The position numbers were made by a program, and so were the translations under genes. DNA of 64,000 nucleotides from Streptomyces sp. AJS327 (lineage in GTDB: Bacteria > Actinomycetota > Actinomycetes > Streptomycetales > Streptomycetaceae): assembly GCF_013450295.1 (NCBI RefSeq), contig NZ_SKBR01000004.1:835465-899464 (forward strand), given 5' to 3'. Under the pieces are notes generated by a model. That model saw only the letters and a list, made by a program, of their open reading frames with translations. It did not search any database and was not told the DNA's origin. Positions 49,779 through 58,174 of this stretch are shown here, piece after piece. Within the stretch, counting starts at the first letter, position 1. Every line of letters starts with the position of its first letter.

Positions 49779-51485
49779 GTGAGGACAGCGACACTGGGAC
49801 CGGAGCAGCGCGCCGAGGCACTGGCGAGCATGGCCGAGCGGGAACTCGACGTGCTCGTCGTCGGGGGAGGGGTGGTCGGCGCCGGGGCGGCGCTGGACGC
49901 GGCGACGCGCGGCCTCGCCACCGGCATCGTCGAGGAGCGGGACTGGGCCTCCGGGACCTCCAGCAGGTCGAGCAAGCTGATCCACGGGGGGCTGCGCTAC
50001 CTGGAGATGCTGGACTTCGCGCTCGTCCGCGAGGCGCTGAAGGAACGCGGGCTGCTGCTCCAGCGCCTCGCCCCGCACCTGGTCAAGCCGGTGCCGTTCC
50101 TCTACCCGCTCCAGCACCGGGGCTGGGAGCGGTTCTACGCCGGATCCGGGGTCGCGCTGTACGACACCATGTCGATGTCCTCGGGGCACGGGCGAGGCCT
50201 GCCCGTCCACCGCCACTTGACCCGGCGGCACGCGCTGCGGGTCGCCCCGGGCCTGCGCCGGGACGCGCTGGTGGGCGCCTTGCAGTACTACGACGCGCAG
50301 ATGGACGACGCGCGGTACGTCGCCACACTGGTGCGGACGGCCGCCGCGTACGGCGCGCGGGCGGCCAACCGGGCCCGGGTGGTGGGCTTCCTGCGCGAGG
50401 GGGAGCGGGTGGTCGGGGCGCGCGTCCGTGACCTGGAGCAGGGTGGCGAGTTCGAGGTGCGCGCCAAGCAGGTGGTCAACGCGACGGGTGTGTGGACCGA
50501 CGACACCCAGGGACTCATCGCGGAGCGCGGGCAGTTCCACGTGCGGGCGTCCAAGGGCATCCACCTGGTGGTGCCGAAGGACCGCATCAACTCCTCGACG
50601 GGGCTGATCCTCCGTACGGAGAAGAGCGTGCTGTTCGTCATCCCCTGGGGGCGGCACTGGATCGTCGGGACGACGGACACCGGCTGGGACCTGGACAAGG
50701 CCCACCCCGCCGCGTCCAGCGCGGACATCGACTACCTCCTCGACCACGTGAACGCGGTGCTCGCCACCCCGCTGACCCGGGACGACGTGGAGGGGGTCTA
50801 CGCGGGCCTGCGCCCGCTGCTGGCGGGGGAGTCGGACGCGACGAGCAAACTGTCGCGGGAGCACACGGTGGCGCACCCGGTGCCGGGGCTCGTGGTGATC
50901 GCGGGCGGCAAGTACACCACGTACCGGATCATGGCGAAGGACGCCGTGGACGAGGCGGTGCGCGGGCTGGACCAGCGGGTGGCGAACTGCGTGACCGAGG
51001 AGGTGCCGCTGGTGGGCGCCGAGGGCTACCACGCGCTGTGGAACGCGCGGGCGCGGACGGCGCAGCGCACCGGTCTGCACGAGGCGCGGCTGGAGCATCT
51101 GCTGAACCGCTACGGGTCGTTGACCGACGAGGTGCTCGAACTCGTCGCCGCTGACCCGGCGTTGGGCGAGCCGTTGCCCGCCGCTGACGACTACCTCAAG
51201 GCCGAGGTGGTGTACGCCTGCACCCACGAGGGCGCCCGGCACCTGGACGACGTGCTGACGCGGCGGACGCGCATCTCGATCGAGACCTTCGACCGGGGGA
51301 CCCTGAGCGCCCGCGAGTGCGCCGAGTTGATGGCTCCGGTACTCGGTTGGGACACGGCCCAGATCGACCGGGAGGTGACGCACTACGAGAAGCGTGTGGA
51401 GGCGGAGCGCGAGTCCCAACTCCAGCCGGACGACCAGACGGCGGACGCCGCGCGGCTGGGGGCGCGGGACATCGTTCCGCTGTAA
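49779..51485 (+). CDS. glpD: aerobic glycerol-3-phosphate dehydrogenase
   Basis: FAD flavoprotein that oxidises glycerol-3-phosphate to dihydroxyacetone phosphate and feeds electrons to the membrane quinone pool. The 568-residue product starts MRTATLGPEQRAEALASM and has the FAD-binding ELDVLVVGGGVVGAGAALDA, the signature SSRSSKLIHGGLRYLE, IPWGRHWIVGTTDT and AGGKYTTYRIMAKDAVD. GTG 49779 follows AGGAGG. No glpF or glpK lies in the window, so glycerol uptake genes must be elsewhere. Confidence 0.96.
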   Translation: MRTATLGPEQRAEALASMAERELDVLVVGGGVVGAGAALDAATRGLATGIVEERDWASGTSSRSSKLIHGGLRYLEMLDFALVREALKERGLLLQRLAPHLVKPVPFLYPLQHRGWERFYAGSGVALYDTMSMSSGHGRGLPVHRHLTRRHALRVAPGLRRDALVGALQYYDAQMDDARYVATLVRTAAAYGARAANRARVVGFLREGERVVGARVRDLEQGGEFEVRAKQVVNATGVWTDDTQGLIAERGQFHVRASKGIHLVVPKDRINSSTGLILRTEKSVLFVIPWGRHWIVGTTDTGWDLDKAHPAASSADIDYLLDHVNAVLATPLTRDDVEGVYAGLRPLLAGESDATSKLSREHTVAHPVPGLVVIAGGKYTTYRIMAKDAVDEAVRGLDQRVANCVTEEVPLVGAEGYHALWNARARTAQRTGLHEARLEHLLNRYGSLTDEVLELVAADPALGEPLPAADDYLKAEVVYACTHEGARHLDDVLTRRTRISIETFDRGTLSARECAELMAPVLGWDTAQIDREVTHYEKRVEAERESQLQPDDQTADAARLGARDIVPL

Positions 51486-51632
51486 CTCCGGGGGGCCGGT
51501 GGGGCGCTGTGAGATGTGGGGGAATCGTGGCTCACCGGTGTAGCCCCCGTCCCTGAGGAGTCGGGACGATGGTTCACAATGAAGGACGCTGCGGGGGGTG
51601 GGCTTACCGCAGAAGGGGACTCAAGGGGATTC

Positions 51633-53585
51633 ATGAGTGAGGACGACGCGGGACGGCTGGTAGGGGGTCGCTATCGGCTTGAGGAGGTCCTCGGCCGCGG
51701 CGGAATGGGCACCGTGTGGCGGTCGCGTGACGAGATCCTCGGCCGCACGGTCGCGGTGAAGGAACTCCGCTTTCCCTCCAGCGTCGAGGAGGAGGAGAAG
51801 CAGCGGCTCATCACGCGGACCCTGCGCGAGGCGAAGGCCATCGCGCGGATCCGCAGTGGCAGCGCCATCACCGTCTTCGACGTCGTCGACGAGGACGACC
51901 GTCCATGGATCGTGATGGAGCTGATCGAGGGCATCTCGCTGGCCGAACACATCCTGGACCACGGGCCGTTGGAGGCGCAGCGCGCCGCCGAGGTCGGCCT
52001 GGCCATCCTGGACGTGCTGCGCGCCGCGCACCGTGAGGGCATCCTGCACCGGGACGTGAAGCCCTCCAACGTGCTGCTGGAGGAGGGTACCGGCCGGGTC
52101 GTGCTGACCGACTTCGGCATCGCGAAGGTCGAGGGCGACCCGTCCGTCACCTCGACCGGCATGCTCGTTGGCGCCCCCTCGTACATCTCCCCGGAGCGGG
52201 CACGCGGCAAGCCGCCGGGCCCGCCCGCCGACCTGTGGTCGCTGGGCGGCCTGCTGTACGCGGCGGTCGAGGGCCGCCCTCCGTACGACAAGGGCTCGGC
52301 GATCTCCACCCTCACCGCGGTGATGACCGAACCGGTCCCGCCCGCCGAACGCGCCGCCGAACTCGACGAGGTCATCCGGGGGTTGCTCATCAAGGACCCG
52401 GACCAGCGGCTCGGCGTGGACGAGGCGCGGGCCCTGCTGGAGCCGGTCGCCTCCGGCGCCGCGCTGGAGGCGCGCGGCGCGGAGGGCAGTACCACGCGCG
52501 TGCTGCCGACGCCCGGCGCCGACTCCGGCTCCGGGCGGCCGTCCGAGGGCCGTCCGGCCGCCGACCGGCTGCGGGGCGCGCTCAAGTCGGTGCGGAACGC
52601 CACGGCGGGCGCGGCGGCCAGCGCCGGGGGCTCCGGGTCCGGCGCGAGCGGCCGCGCGCCGTCCTCCCGCTCCGCCCCGGACCGGGCCTCAACTCCGTCT
52701 CATAGCAAGGCTGTTGGCGAGAAGACCCCCTCTTCGGGGACCGCGGACCAGGGGGCGCGTGGCACGTCCGGCGGGACGCGCGCCGCCGCCCCCTCCGGCG
52801 GCGGCCCGGAGCCGGTGGGCTCCATCACCTCCCTGCGGGACCTGCGGGAGGTTCCGGAGCTGCGGCGCAACGTCTCGCGGCGCACCCTGGTGATCGTCGC
52901 GGCGGTGGTGGCGCTGATGGTGGCGCTGGGCGCGATGATCGCCGCCGCGGCCAGTGGAGGGGACGACAAGGGCAACGAGTCGGCGTCCTCCGGCGGTTCG
53001 GGCGACACCAGCCCCACGCCCGGCAAGGACGAGTCCCCGGGGGACGAGAGGGACGGGGATGGCGGGGACTCCGGGAAGGACGACGCCAAGCCCTCGGACA
53101 AGCCCGCGAAGCCGAAACTGCCCCGCGTTCCGGACGACTTCAAGGACGTGGTGGACGACCGCTTCAACTTCCGGATGGCGATGCCGGACGGCTGGAAGCG
53201 GACGGGCGTCGCGGGCGCCAACTCCGGCGGCAAGTACTCGAAGCCCGGCGGCGGTTACCCCCGGATCCAGGTCGACTACAACAGCCGTCCCGGCGCGAAC
53301 GCGGCGGCCGCCTGGCGGGGCCTGGAGCCCGCCGTGCGCAAGGCCAGCAACGACTACCGTCGGCTCAGCCTCCGGCCGGTCGACTGGCGGAACTATCCGA
53401 CCGTCGCCGACTGGCAGTTCACCCGTACCGAGGGCGGAACCAAGGTGCGGGTGCTCAACCGGGGCTTCAAGGTGGACGGCGGCCGGGGCTACGCGATCAT
53501 GATCACCTGCCCGGCCGACGCGTGGACCACGGGCGAGTGCCGCCAGCTCCGGCAGTCCGCGTTCCGGAGCTTCGCCCCGAAGTGA
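51633..53585 (+). CDS. membrane Ser/Thr protein kinase (STPK 1)
   Basis: From ATG 51633 (AAGGGG five bases upstream) the product is 650 residues. Kinase domain at about 10-270: Gly-rich loop GRGGMGTVW, Lys43 (VAVKE), HRDVKPSN with catalytic Asp141, Asp160-Phe-Gly, SPERARG (activation-segment end) and ADLWSLGGLLYA. A Ser/Gly/Pro-rich linker leads to one transmembrane helix (about 418-440) and then an Asp/Gly/Lys-rich spacer and a ~140-residue outer domain from about 510 (FNFRMAMPDGWKRTG, end FAPK). No PASTA repeats are seen. All catalytic residues are present, so it is likely active. It is the first of three kinase-family genes in tandem. Confidence 0.94.
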   Translation: MSEDDAGRLVGGRYRLEEVLGRGGMGTVWRSRDEILGRTVAVKELRFPSSVEEEEKQRLITRTLREAKAIARIRSGSAITVFDVVDEDDRPWIVMELIEGISLAEHILDHGPLEAQRAAEVGLAILDVLRAAHREGILHRDVKPSNVLLEEGTGRVVLTDFGIAKVEGDPSVTSTGMLVGAPSYISPERARGKPPGPPADLWSLGGLLYAAVEGRPPYDKGSAISTLTAVMTEPVPPAERAAELDEVIRGLLIKDPDQRLGVDEARALLEPVASGAALEARGAEGSTTRVLPTPGADSGSGRPSEGRPAADRLRGALKSVRNATAGAAASAGGSGSGASGRAPSSRSAPDRASTPSHSKAVGEKTPSSGTADQGARGTSGGTRAAAPSGGGPEPVGSITSLRDLREVPELRRNVSRRTLVIVAAVVALMVALGAMIAAAASGGDDKGNESASSGGSGDTSPTPGKDESPGDERDGDGGDSGKDDAKPSDKPAKPKLPRVPDDFKDVVDDRFNFRMAMPDGWKRTGVAGANSGGKYSKPGGGYPRIQVDYNSRPGANAAAAWRGLEPAVRKASNDYRRLSLRPVDWRNYPTVADWQFTRTEGGTKVRVLNRGFKVDGGRGYAIMITCPADAWTTGECRQLRQSAFRSFAPK

Positions 53586-54434
53586 CGGTCGCTCCGACCC
53601 CGGACCGGCCGCCGACCGGACCCGAACCGACCGCCCGGCCGGACGCGAACTGACCGCCTGTCCGGGCGCGTTCACGCGCGGCGTGCGCGGAACCGGTGTG
53701 TCCCGGTCGCCCCGGCGGGGCGCTGGGGGGCCGCCCCCGCGCTTCGGTGCCCCGGGGTTCGGCGTACCCGTGCTTCCGCGCCCCCCCGCGACGCCCGGTG
53801 TTCGCGGGCGGCGACGCTGAACAGACCCCGTCGGCACGGGGGTTGGGTTCGGACGGGTCAGGTGCGGCGCGGCCGGTGCCCGGCGCGGCCTCACGTGGAT
53901 GTTCGGACGGCGCCCGCCCGTCCGGGGACGTATCGTGAAGGGTGTGAAGGCGGCGAAGGGCCCGGCGCGTCCCATGGCGGTACACCTCCGGATGTGTGCG
54001 GACTCCGCGCCGGTCGGTCACCGTGCCCTCCGGGGCTGACCGCGTCCGGGTCACCGCCTTCGGGGGCGGGTGGCGGCCGGTGTGGGGCGTCGCGGTGGAT
54101 GTCGGTGACGGGTGGTTCGATGACGGTGCCGGGTTCGGGATCCGGCCGTCCCACCGGGGTGGGGCCCGCTCGGTTTCGGCCAAACACGGTGGGAACGGGC
54201 CGAGTTGCCGCCGGTCGGGCGGTAGGGAGCCGGTCGTGTCCGGCCGCCGGAAGGGCAGGGTGCCGGTATCCCGGGCCGAAGGTGGGTATCCGTCCGTCGA
54301 ACGAGTCGTGTCCGGCGGATCCGGCGCGCGCTTCGGCGGTTGAGGGAAGCTGAGAGAGACTGTCGGTGCTCGTGGGCCAGTTCGGCCTTCGGGTTCGGCA
54401 CGGATGACGGGCTCGTACGGTGTGGGGAGGCGTC
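53586..54434 (+). other. 849-base region between kinase genes, no gene seen
   Basis: GC-rich, with open frames on both strands but no product I accept. Near 53930-53950 the sequence TATCGTGAAGG might be part of a promoter. Just before the next gene TGTGGGGAGGCGTC holds the ribosome-binding site. The long gap implies that the next kinase-family gene has its own promoter, but none was located with confidence. Confidence 0.5.
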
Positions 54435-57400
54435 GTGGACGAGAGCGCGGATTTCACTGGGCGGTTGCTGGCCGATCGTTACCGGCTGTCCCAGGCTCCC
54501 TCCGAGGAGGACGAGTTCGCGGCGCCGTTCGCCGGGACGGTGGCCTACGACACCGCCAGCGGTCAGGAAGTGCTCGTCCACCAGCTGCCGTTGCCGGAGG
54601 TCGTCGACGCCGAGGTGATGGACGGTACGCCCGGCGGCCGGGCGTACGGCTCTCCGGGCGCGGCCGGTCCGCGCGGCGCGTACGGACGCGCCACCCGCCG
54701 CCCGGCCGATCCGGCGGCGCGGCGGGCCGTCGAGGCGGCGCTGGCCGCCTCCCGCATCCCCGACCACCCCCGGCGCGACCAGGTCTTCGACGTCTTCGTG
54801 GAGGACGACGGGCTGTGGATCGTCAGCGAGTTGGTGCCCGGGCTGCCGCTGGACGCCGTCCTCGCGGACCGTCCGCTGGGCCCGCACCGGGCGGCCGAGA
54901 TCGCGGCGGATCTGCTCGCCGCGCTCGGCGCCGTCCACGCGCACGGGTGGACGCACCGGAACATCACCGCGCACACCGTGCTGATCTGCGAGGACGGCCG
55001 GGCGCTGCTGACCGGCCTGGCGGTGGGCGCCGCCGAGGAGGCGCTCTCCGGCTACGATCCGCTGCCCCCGCCCGGCGGTCCGCCCGCCGTGCCCACCGGC
55101 GGCATCGCGGACGAGGAGCCCGAGGACGGCTTCCCCGAGGACGGCTTCGACGGCGGGCCCGAGCCGGGCCCTGAGCCCGGCCCGCGTCCCGAACCGGCGC
55201 TGCCTCCGGGGCGTTCGGCGCGCTCCCCGTACGCCGACCACGTGGCGCTGGACCGCCCGGGCGCGGACCGGGGCGCGCCCCCGCCGCTCGCGCCGGGCCC
55301 GGTGGCGCCGCCGTGGCCGGGTGGCACGCTGCCCGAGGGCTTCACCCCGTCGGCCTCCGCCGCCCGGCCGGGAACGCCCGGCGGCCCCAACGGCCCGTAC
55401 GCCAGGCCCCCTTACGGCAGTGATCCGTACGCCGCCGAGCGGGACGACCCCTACGGCGAGCAGGGCGACCCGTACTCCGCGCGCGGTCACGACCCGTACG
55501 ACGAGCCACCCCCCGGCGCGGACGGGCCGTTCGGCGCCAGCACCGGCCAAGCTCCCGGCGACCGCCGCGAGTTCGGCCGCCCGGCGGGATCCGGCGGACC
55601 CGGCGCGCACCCCGGCTCCGACGCCCGCCCCGGCCCCGGTACCACGGGTTCCGGTGTCGAGGGGACGCGGGGTGTCCCCGGGGGCGACTCGGCCGAGGCC
55701 ACCGAACGCGCCGCGCGGCGCGGCGCTATCGCCGCCTACCGCGCCGGGACCCAGCGGGCCGCGGCGGTGCGGGCCGAGGCGGAGGCCCGTCAACGGCGGG
55801 GCGACTCCGACCCGTTCGGCCCCGGTCAGGGCTCCGGCCACCCCGGTGGGCCGGGAGCCGGCCGTCCGGCGGAGGCCAGCCCGGCGGGTGGTCGCGGCGA
55901 ACTCACCCCGGCGAACGACGGGTTGAACCGGTCCGGTGCGGACGACGAGGTCCGCTGGCTGCCCGCCGACCGGAACGCCGAGCCGCCGGACGCGGTGGAC
56001 GCCGCCATGCTCCGTGCCGCCGAACGGCACCCCGAACGCCCGGGCCCCACCGCGCTTCCCGGTGCCCGGCAGGGCAACAGCCGCCGAGTGCACTCCTGGT
56101 GGGAGAGCGCGACGGAGCCGCTGCCGGAGAGCGCGGACAGCCGGGCGGACGGTCACCCCGCCAACCCGGCCGGTCTTCCGGACGGGCCGCACGGACCGGA
56201 CGCCCACGGACCGGAGGATGTGTACGGGCCGGACGGAGCGGAGGATCCCCTCCCGGAGGGGTGGGAGGAGGACGCGGAGGAGGCCCGCCCCTGGGGTGGC
56301 GAGCCCGCCGACGACGGCCGCTACCGGGGCCCGACCAGCGCCCTCGCCTCCGAACGGGCCCGGCACACCCGCATGATGGTGGTCGGCCCGGTGACCGAGC
56401 GGTGGGCCCCCGAACAGGCCGGACCGGTCTACGACAACTGGCGGCTCGCCCCGCCGGTCGGCCCGGCGGCGGACCTGTGGGCGCTGGGCGCGCTGCTCTT
56501 CCGCGCCGTCCAGGGGCACGCCCCCTATCCGGAGGACAGCGTCGCCGACCTCGTGCAGATGGTCTGTGGCGAACCGCCCGCCTTCGCCGAGGACTGTGGC
56601 CCGCTGCGTCCGGTCGTCGAGTCGCTGATGCGTCAGGACCCCACCGAGCGGCCGGACTTCGAAGAACTGCGTGGCTGGCTGCGCTCGTTGATCCGCTCGG
56701 CGCCCGAACCCGAGGCGGGCCGCCGGGTGGTGACGGCGCCGCGCTCGCTGGAGTCCGGAGCCGCCGACCCACGGCGGCTGCCGATCAAGCGGCGCCGCGG
56801 TGAACTGGTGCGCCGCCGCCGGGCCCAGAACCGTCCGGCGGCCCGCGCCGAACAGCGGACGGAGCGAGCGGAACGGTCAGAGCGCCGGGCCGAGCGGAAG
56901 CGCGGCCGGGGCGGTCGGGAGCGCGGCCCGGCCCGGCTGGGACGGCTGCTGCTCGGCGCGGTGCTGCTCGGACTGACGGCGGCGGTGCTCTACGCGCTGT
57001 GGTTCATGCCCGAGGGGGGCGCGGGCGGCCAGCAGAAGGGCTCGGTCACCAGCCCCTCCGACGGCGACCAGGCCGACGGCGGCGACGAGAAGGACAACGG
57101 CGCCTCCTCGGGCGGGAGTTCGGACAAGAACGAGGACGGCGAGGGCGGGGACAGCGAGCGGGACAAGGGAGACAGGGAGGGCGGCGGGAAGAAGGACGAG
57201 GACGGCAACGACAAGGGAGAGGGCGGCGGTTCGTCCACCCCACCGGCCAAGGCGCCCTCGGGGTACGTGATGCGGAACGACGCGGCCGGTTTCCAGGTGG
57301 CGGTCCCGAAGGGCTGGACCCGGCAGGCGCTGGGCGGCGGCCGGGTGCGCTACACCGGGGACGGCGTGGAGATGATCCTGGTCAGCGGCCGGGACAGCGC

Positions 57401-57710
57401 GGCACGCTACGGCAGCGACCCGCTCCGCTACCAGACCGACAACGAGCGGGAGTTGGGCGACTTCCGGAGCGCCGACTGGGCGGAGGCGTCCGAGGAACGC
57501 CGGATCGAGGTGGGCGACCAGTCCATGGCCGAGGGGGAGTTCTCCTGGCAGGTGGACGACGCCCCCGGCATGTTCGCGCGCAACCGTGCCGTGCTCATCG
57601 AGGGCAACTACCACGTACTGCTCGTCAAGGGGCCGGAGTCCCGACGGGCCGCGATCGACCGGCACTTCGAGAACACGGTGGACACCTACCGGCCCAGGAG
57701 CGCACGCTAG
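54435..57710 (+). CDS. membrane pseudokinase with split kinase domain
   Basis: From GTG 54435 (GGGGAGG upstream) the product is 1091 residues. N-lobe and catalytic loop lie at about 10-200: the Gly-rich loop is degenerate, the VAVK Lys position reads VLVHQ, the HRD motif is HRN (Asn176) and the DFG position reads TGL. The family sequence then breaks off for about 450 residues of Pro/Gly/Asp/Ala-rich, probably disordered sequence (about 210-660), and resumes with WAPEQ (APE motif), PAADLWALGALLF and RQDPTERPDFEELRGWL (about 640-760). One transmembrane helix (about 835-855), a Ser/Asp/Lys-rich spacer and an outer domain (from about 935, FQVAVPKGWTRQ) follow. Likely catalytically dead. Confidence 0.9.
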   Translation: MDESADFTGRLLADRYRLSQAPSEEDEFAAPFAGTVAYDTASGQEVLVHQLPLPEVVDAEVMDGTPGGRAYGSPGAAGPRGAYGRATRRPADPAARRAVEAALAASRIPDHPRRDQVFDVFVEDDGLWIVSELVPGLPLDAVLADRPLGPHRAAEIAADLLAALGAVHAHGWTHRNITAHTVLICEDGRALLTGLAVGAAEEALSGYDPLPPPGGPPAVPTGGIADEEPEDGFPEDGFDGGPEPGPEPGPRPEPALPPGRSARSPYADHVALDRPGADRGAPPPLAPGPVAPPWPGGTLPEGFTPSASAARPGTPGGPNGPYARPPYGSDPYAAERDDPYGEQGDPYSARGHDPYDEPPPGADGPFGASTGQAPGDRREFGRPAGSGGPGAHPGSDARPGPGTTGSGVEGTRGVPGGDSAEATERAARRGAIAAYRAGTQRAAAVRAEAEARQRRGDSDPFGPGQGSGHPGGPGAGRPAEASPAGGRGELTPANDGLNRSGADDEVRWLPADRNAEPPDAVDAAMLRAAERHPERPGPTALPGARQGNSRRVHSWWESATEPLPESADSRADGHPANPAGLPDGPHGPDAHGPEDVYGPDGAEDPLPEGWEEDAEEARPWGGEPADDGRYRGPTSALASERARHTRMMVVGPVTERWAPEQAGPVYDNWRLAPPVGPAADLWALGALLFRAVQGHAPYPEDSVADLVQMVCGEPPAFAEDCGPLRPVVESLMRQDPTERPDFEELRGWLRSLIRSAPEPEAGRRVVTAPRSLESGAADPRRLPIKRRRGELVRRRRAQNRPAARAEQRTERAERSERRAERKRGRGGRERGPARLGRLLLGAVLLGLTAAVLYALWFMPEGGAGGQQKGSVTSPSDGDQADGGDEKDNGASSGGSSDKNEDGEGGDSERDKGDREGGGKKDEDGNDKGEGGGSSTPPAKAPSGYVMRNDAAGFQVAVPKGWTRQALGGGRVRYTGDGVEMILVSGRDSAARYGSDPLRYQTDNERELGDFRSADWAEASEERRIEVGDQSMAEGEFSWQVDDAPGMFARNRAVLIEGNYHVLLVKGPESRRAAIDRHFENTVDTYRPRSAR

Positions 57711-58174
57711 CCGCCCGGTTGGCGACCCCGAACCACCTCGGCCGGTCGGTTCACCGGCCCACGGCGCACCCGGTCCCGGCCCGTCCGGTCACCTCGTGAC
57801 CGGCGCGCCGATCCGTGGAGAGCGGCCACCCCGGCCGTGCCGACGGGGCGGTGGTCGGGACCGGTGCGGCGCCGGGAGCGGAGTGGGGCGGCGGACCGGG
57901 CGGGTAACCGTGGGCGCTACGATGCGCCGTCGGCCGGACCACGCCCTCCGGGGCTGGCCCGCCGAAGGGTGGACACGTCCGCGTCCCGCCCTTCCGGAAC
58001 GGGCGGCTCGGCCCGGGGAGCGGCGGTCCGCCGGGCTCCGGCGCGCGGCGCGGTCCCGCGTTCGGGGCCCGGGGAGCCGTGGCGTACCCCGTCGGTCTTC
58101 GACGTGTCTCGTCCGCGTCACAGCCCGGGCAATCCGGCTGGAGTCGATCGCGGTCGGCAGGTAAGGATGGTGCG
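57711..58174 (+). other. 464-base region between kinase genes, no gene seen
   Basis: GC-rich, without an ORF I would accept. TACGAT near 57919 is a possible -10 element, with no convincing -35. GTAAGGATGGTGCG lies just before the start codon of the next gene and provides a weak ribosome-binding site (AAGGA). Confidence 0.45.

Noticed and set aside
49489..49782. Plus-strand ORF of 97 codons before glpD
   Set aside because: Pro/Ala/Gly/Arg composition, no ribosome-binding site and overlap with the glpD start; likely chance.
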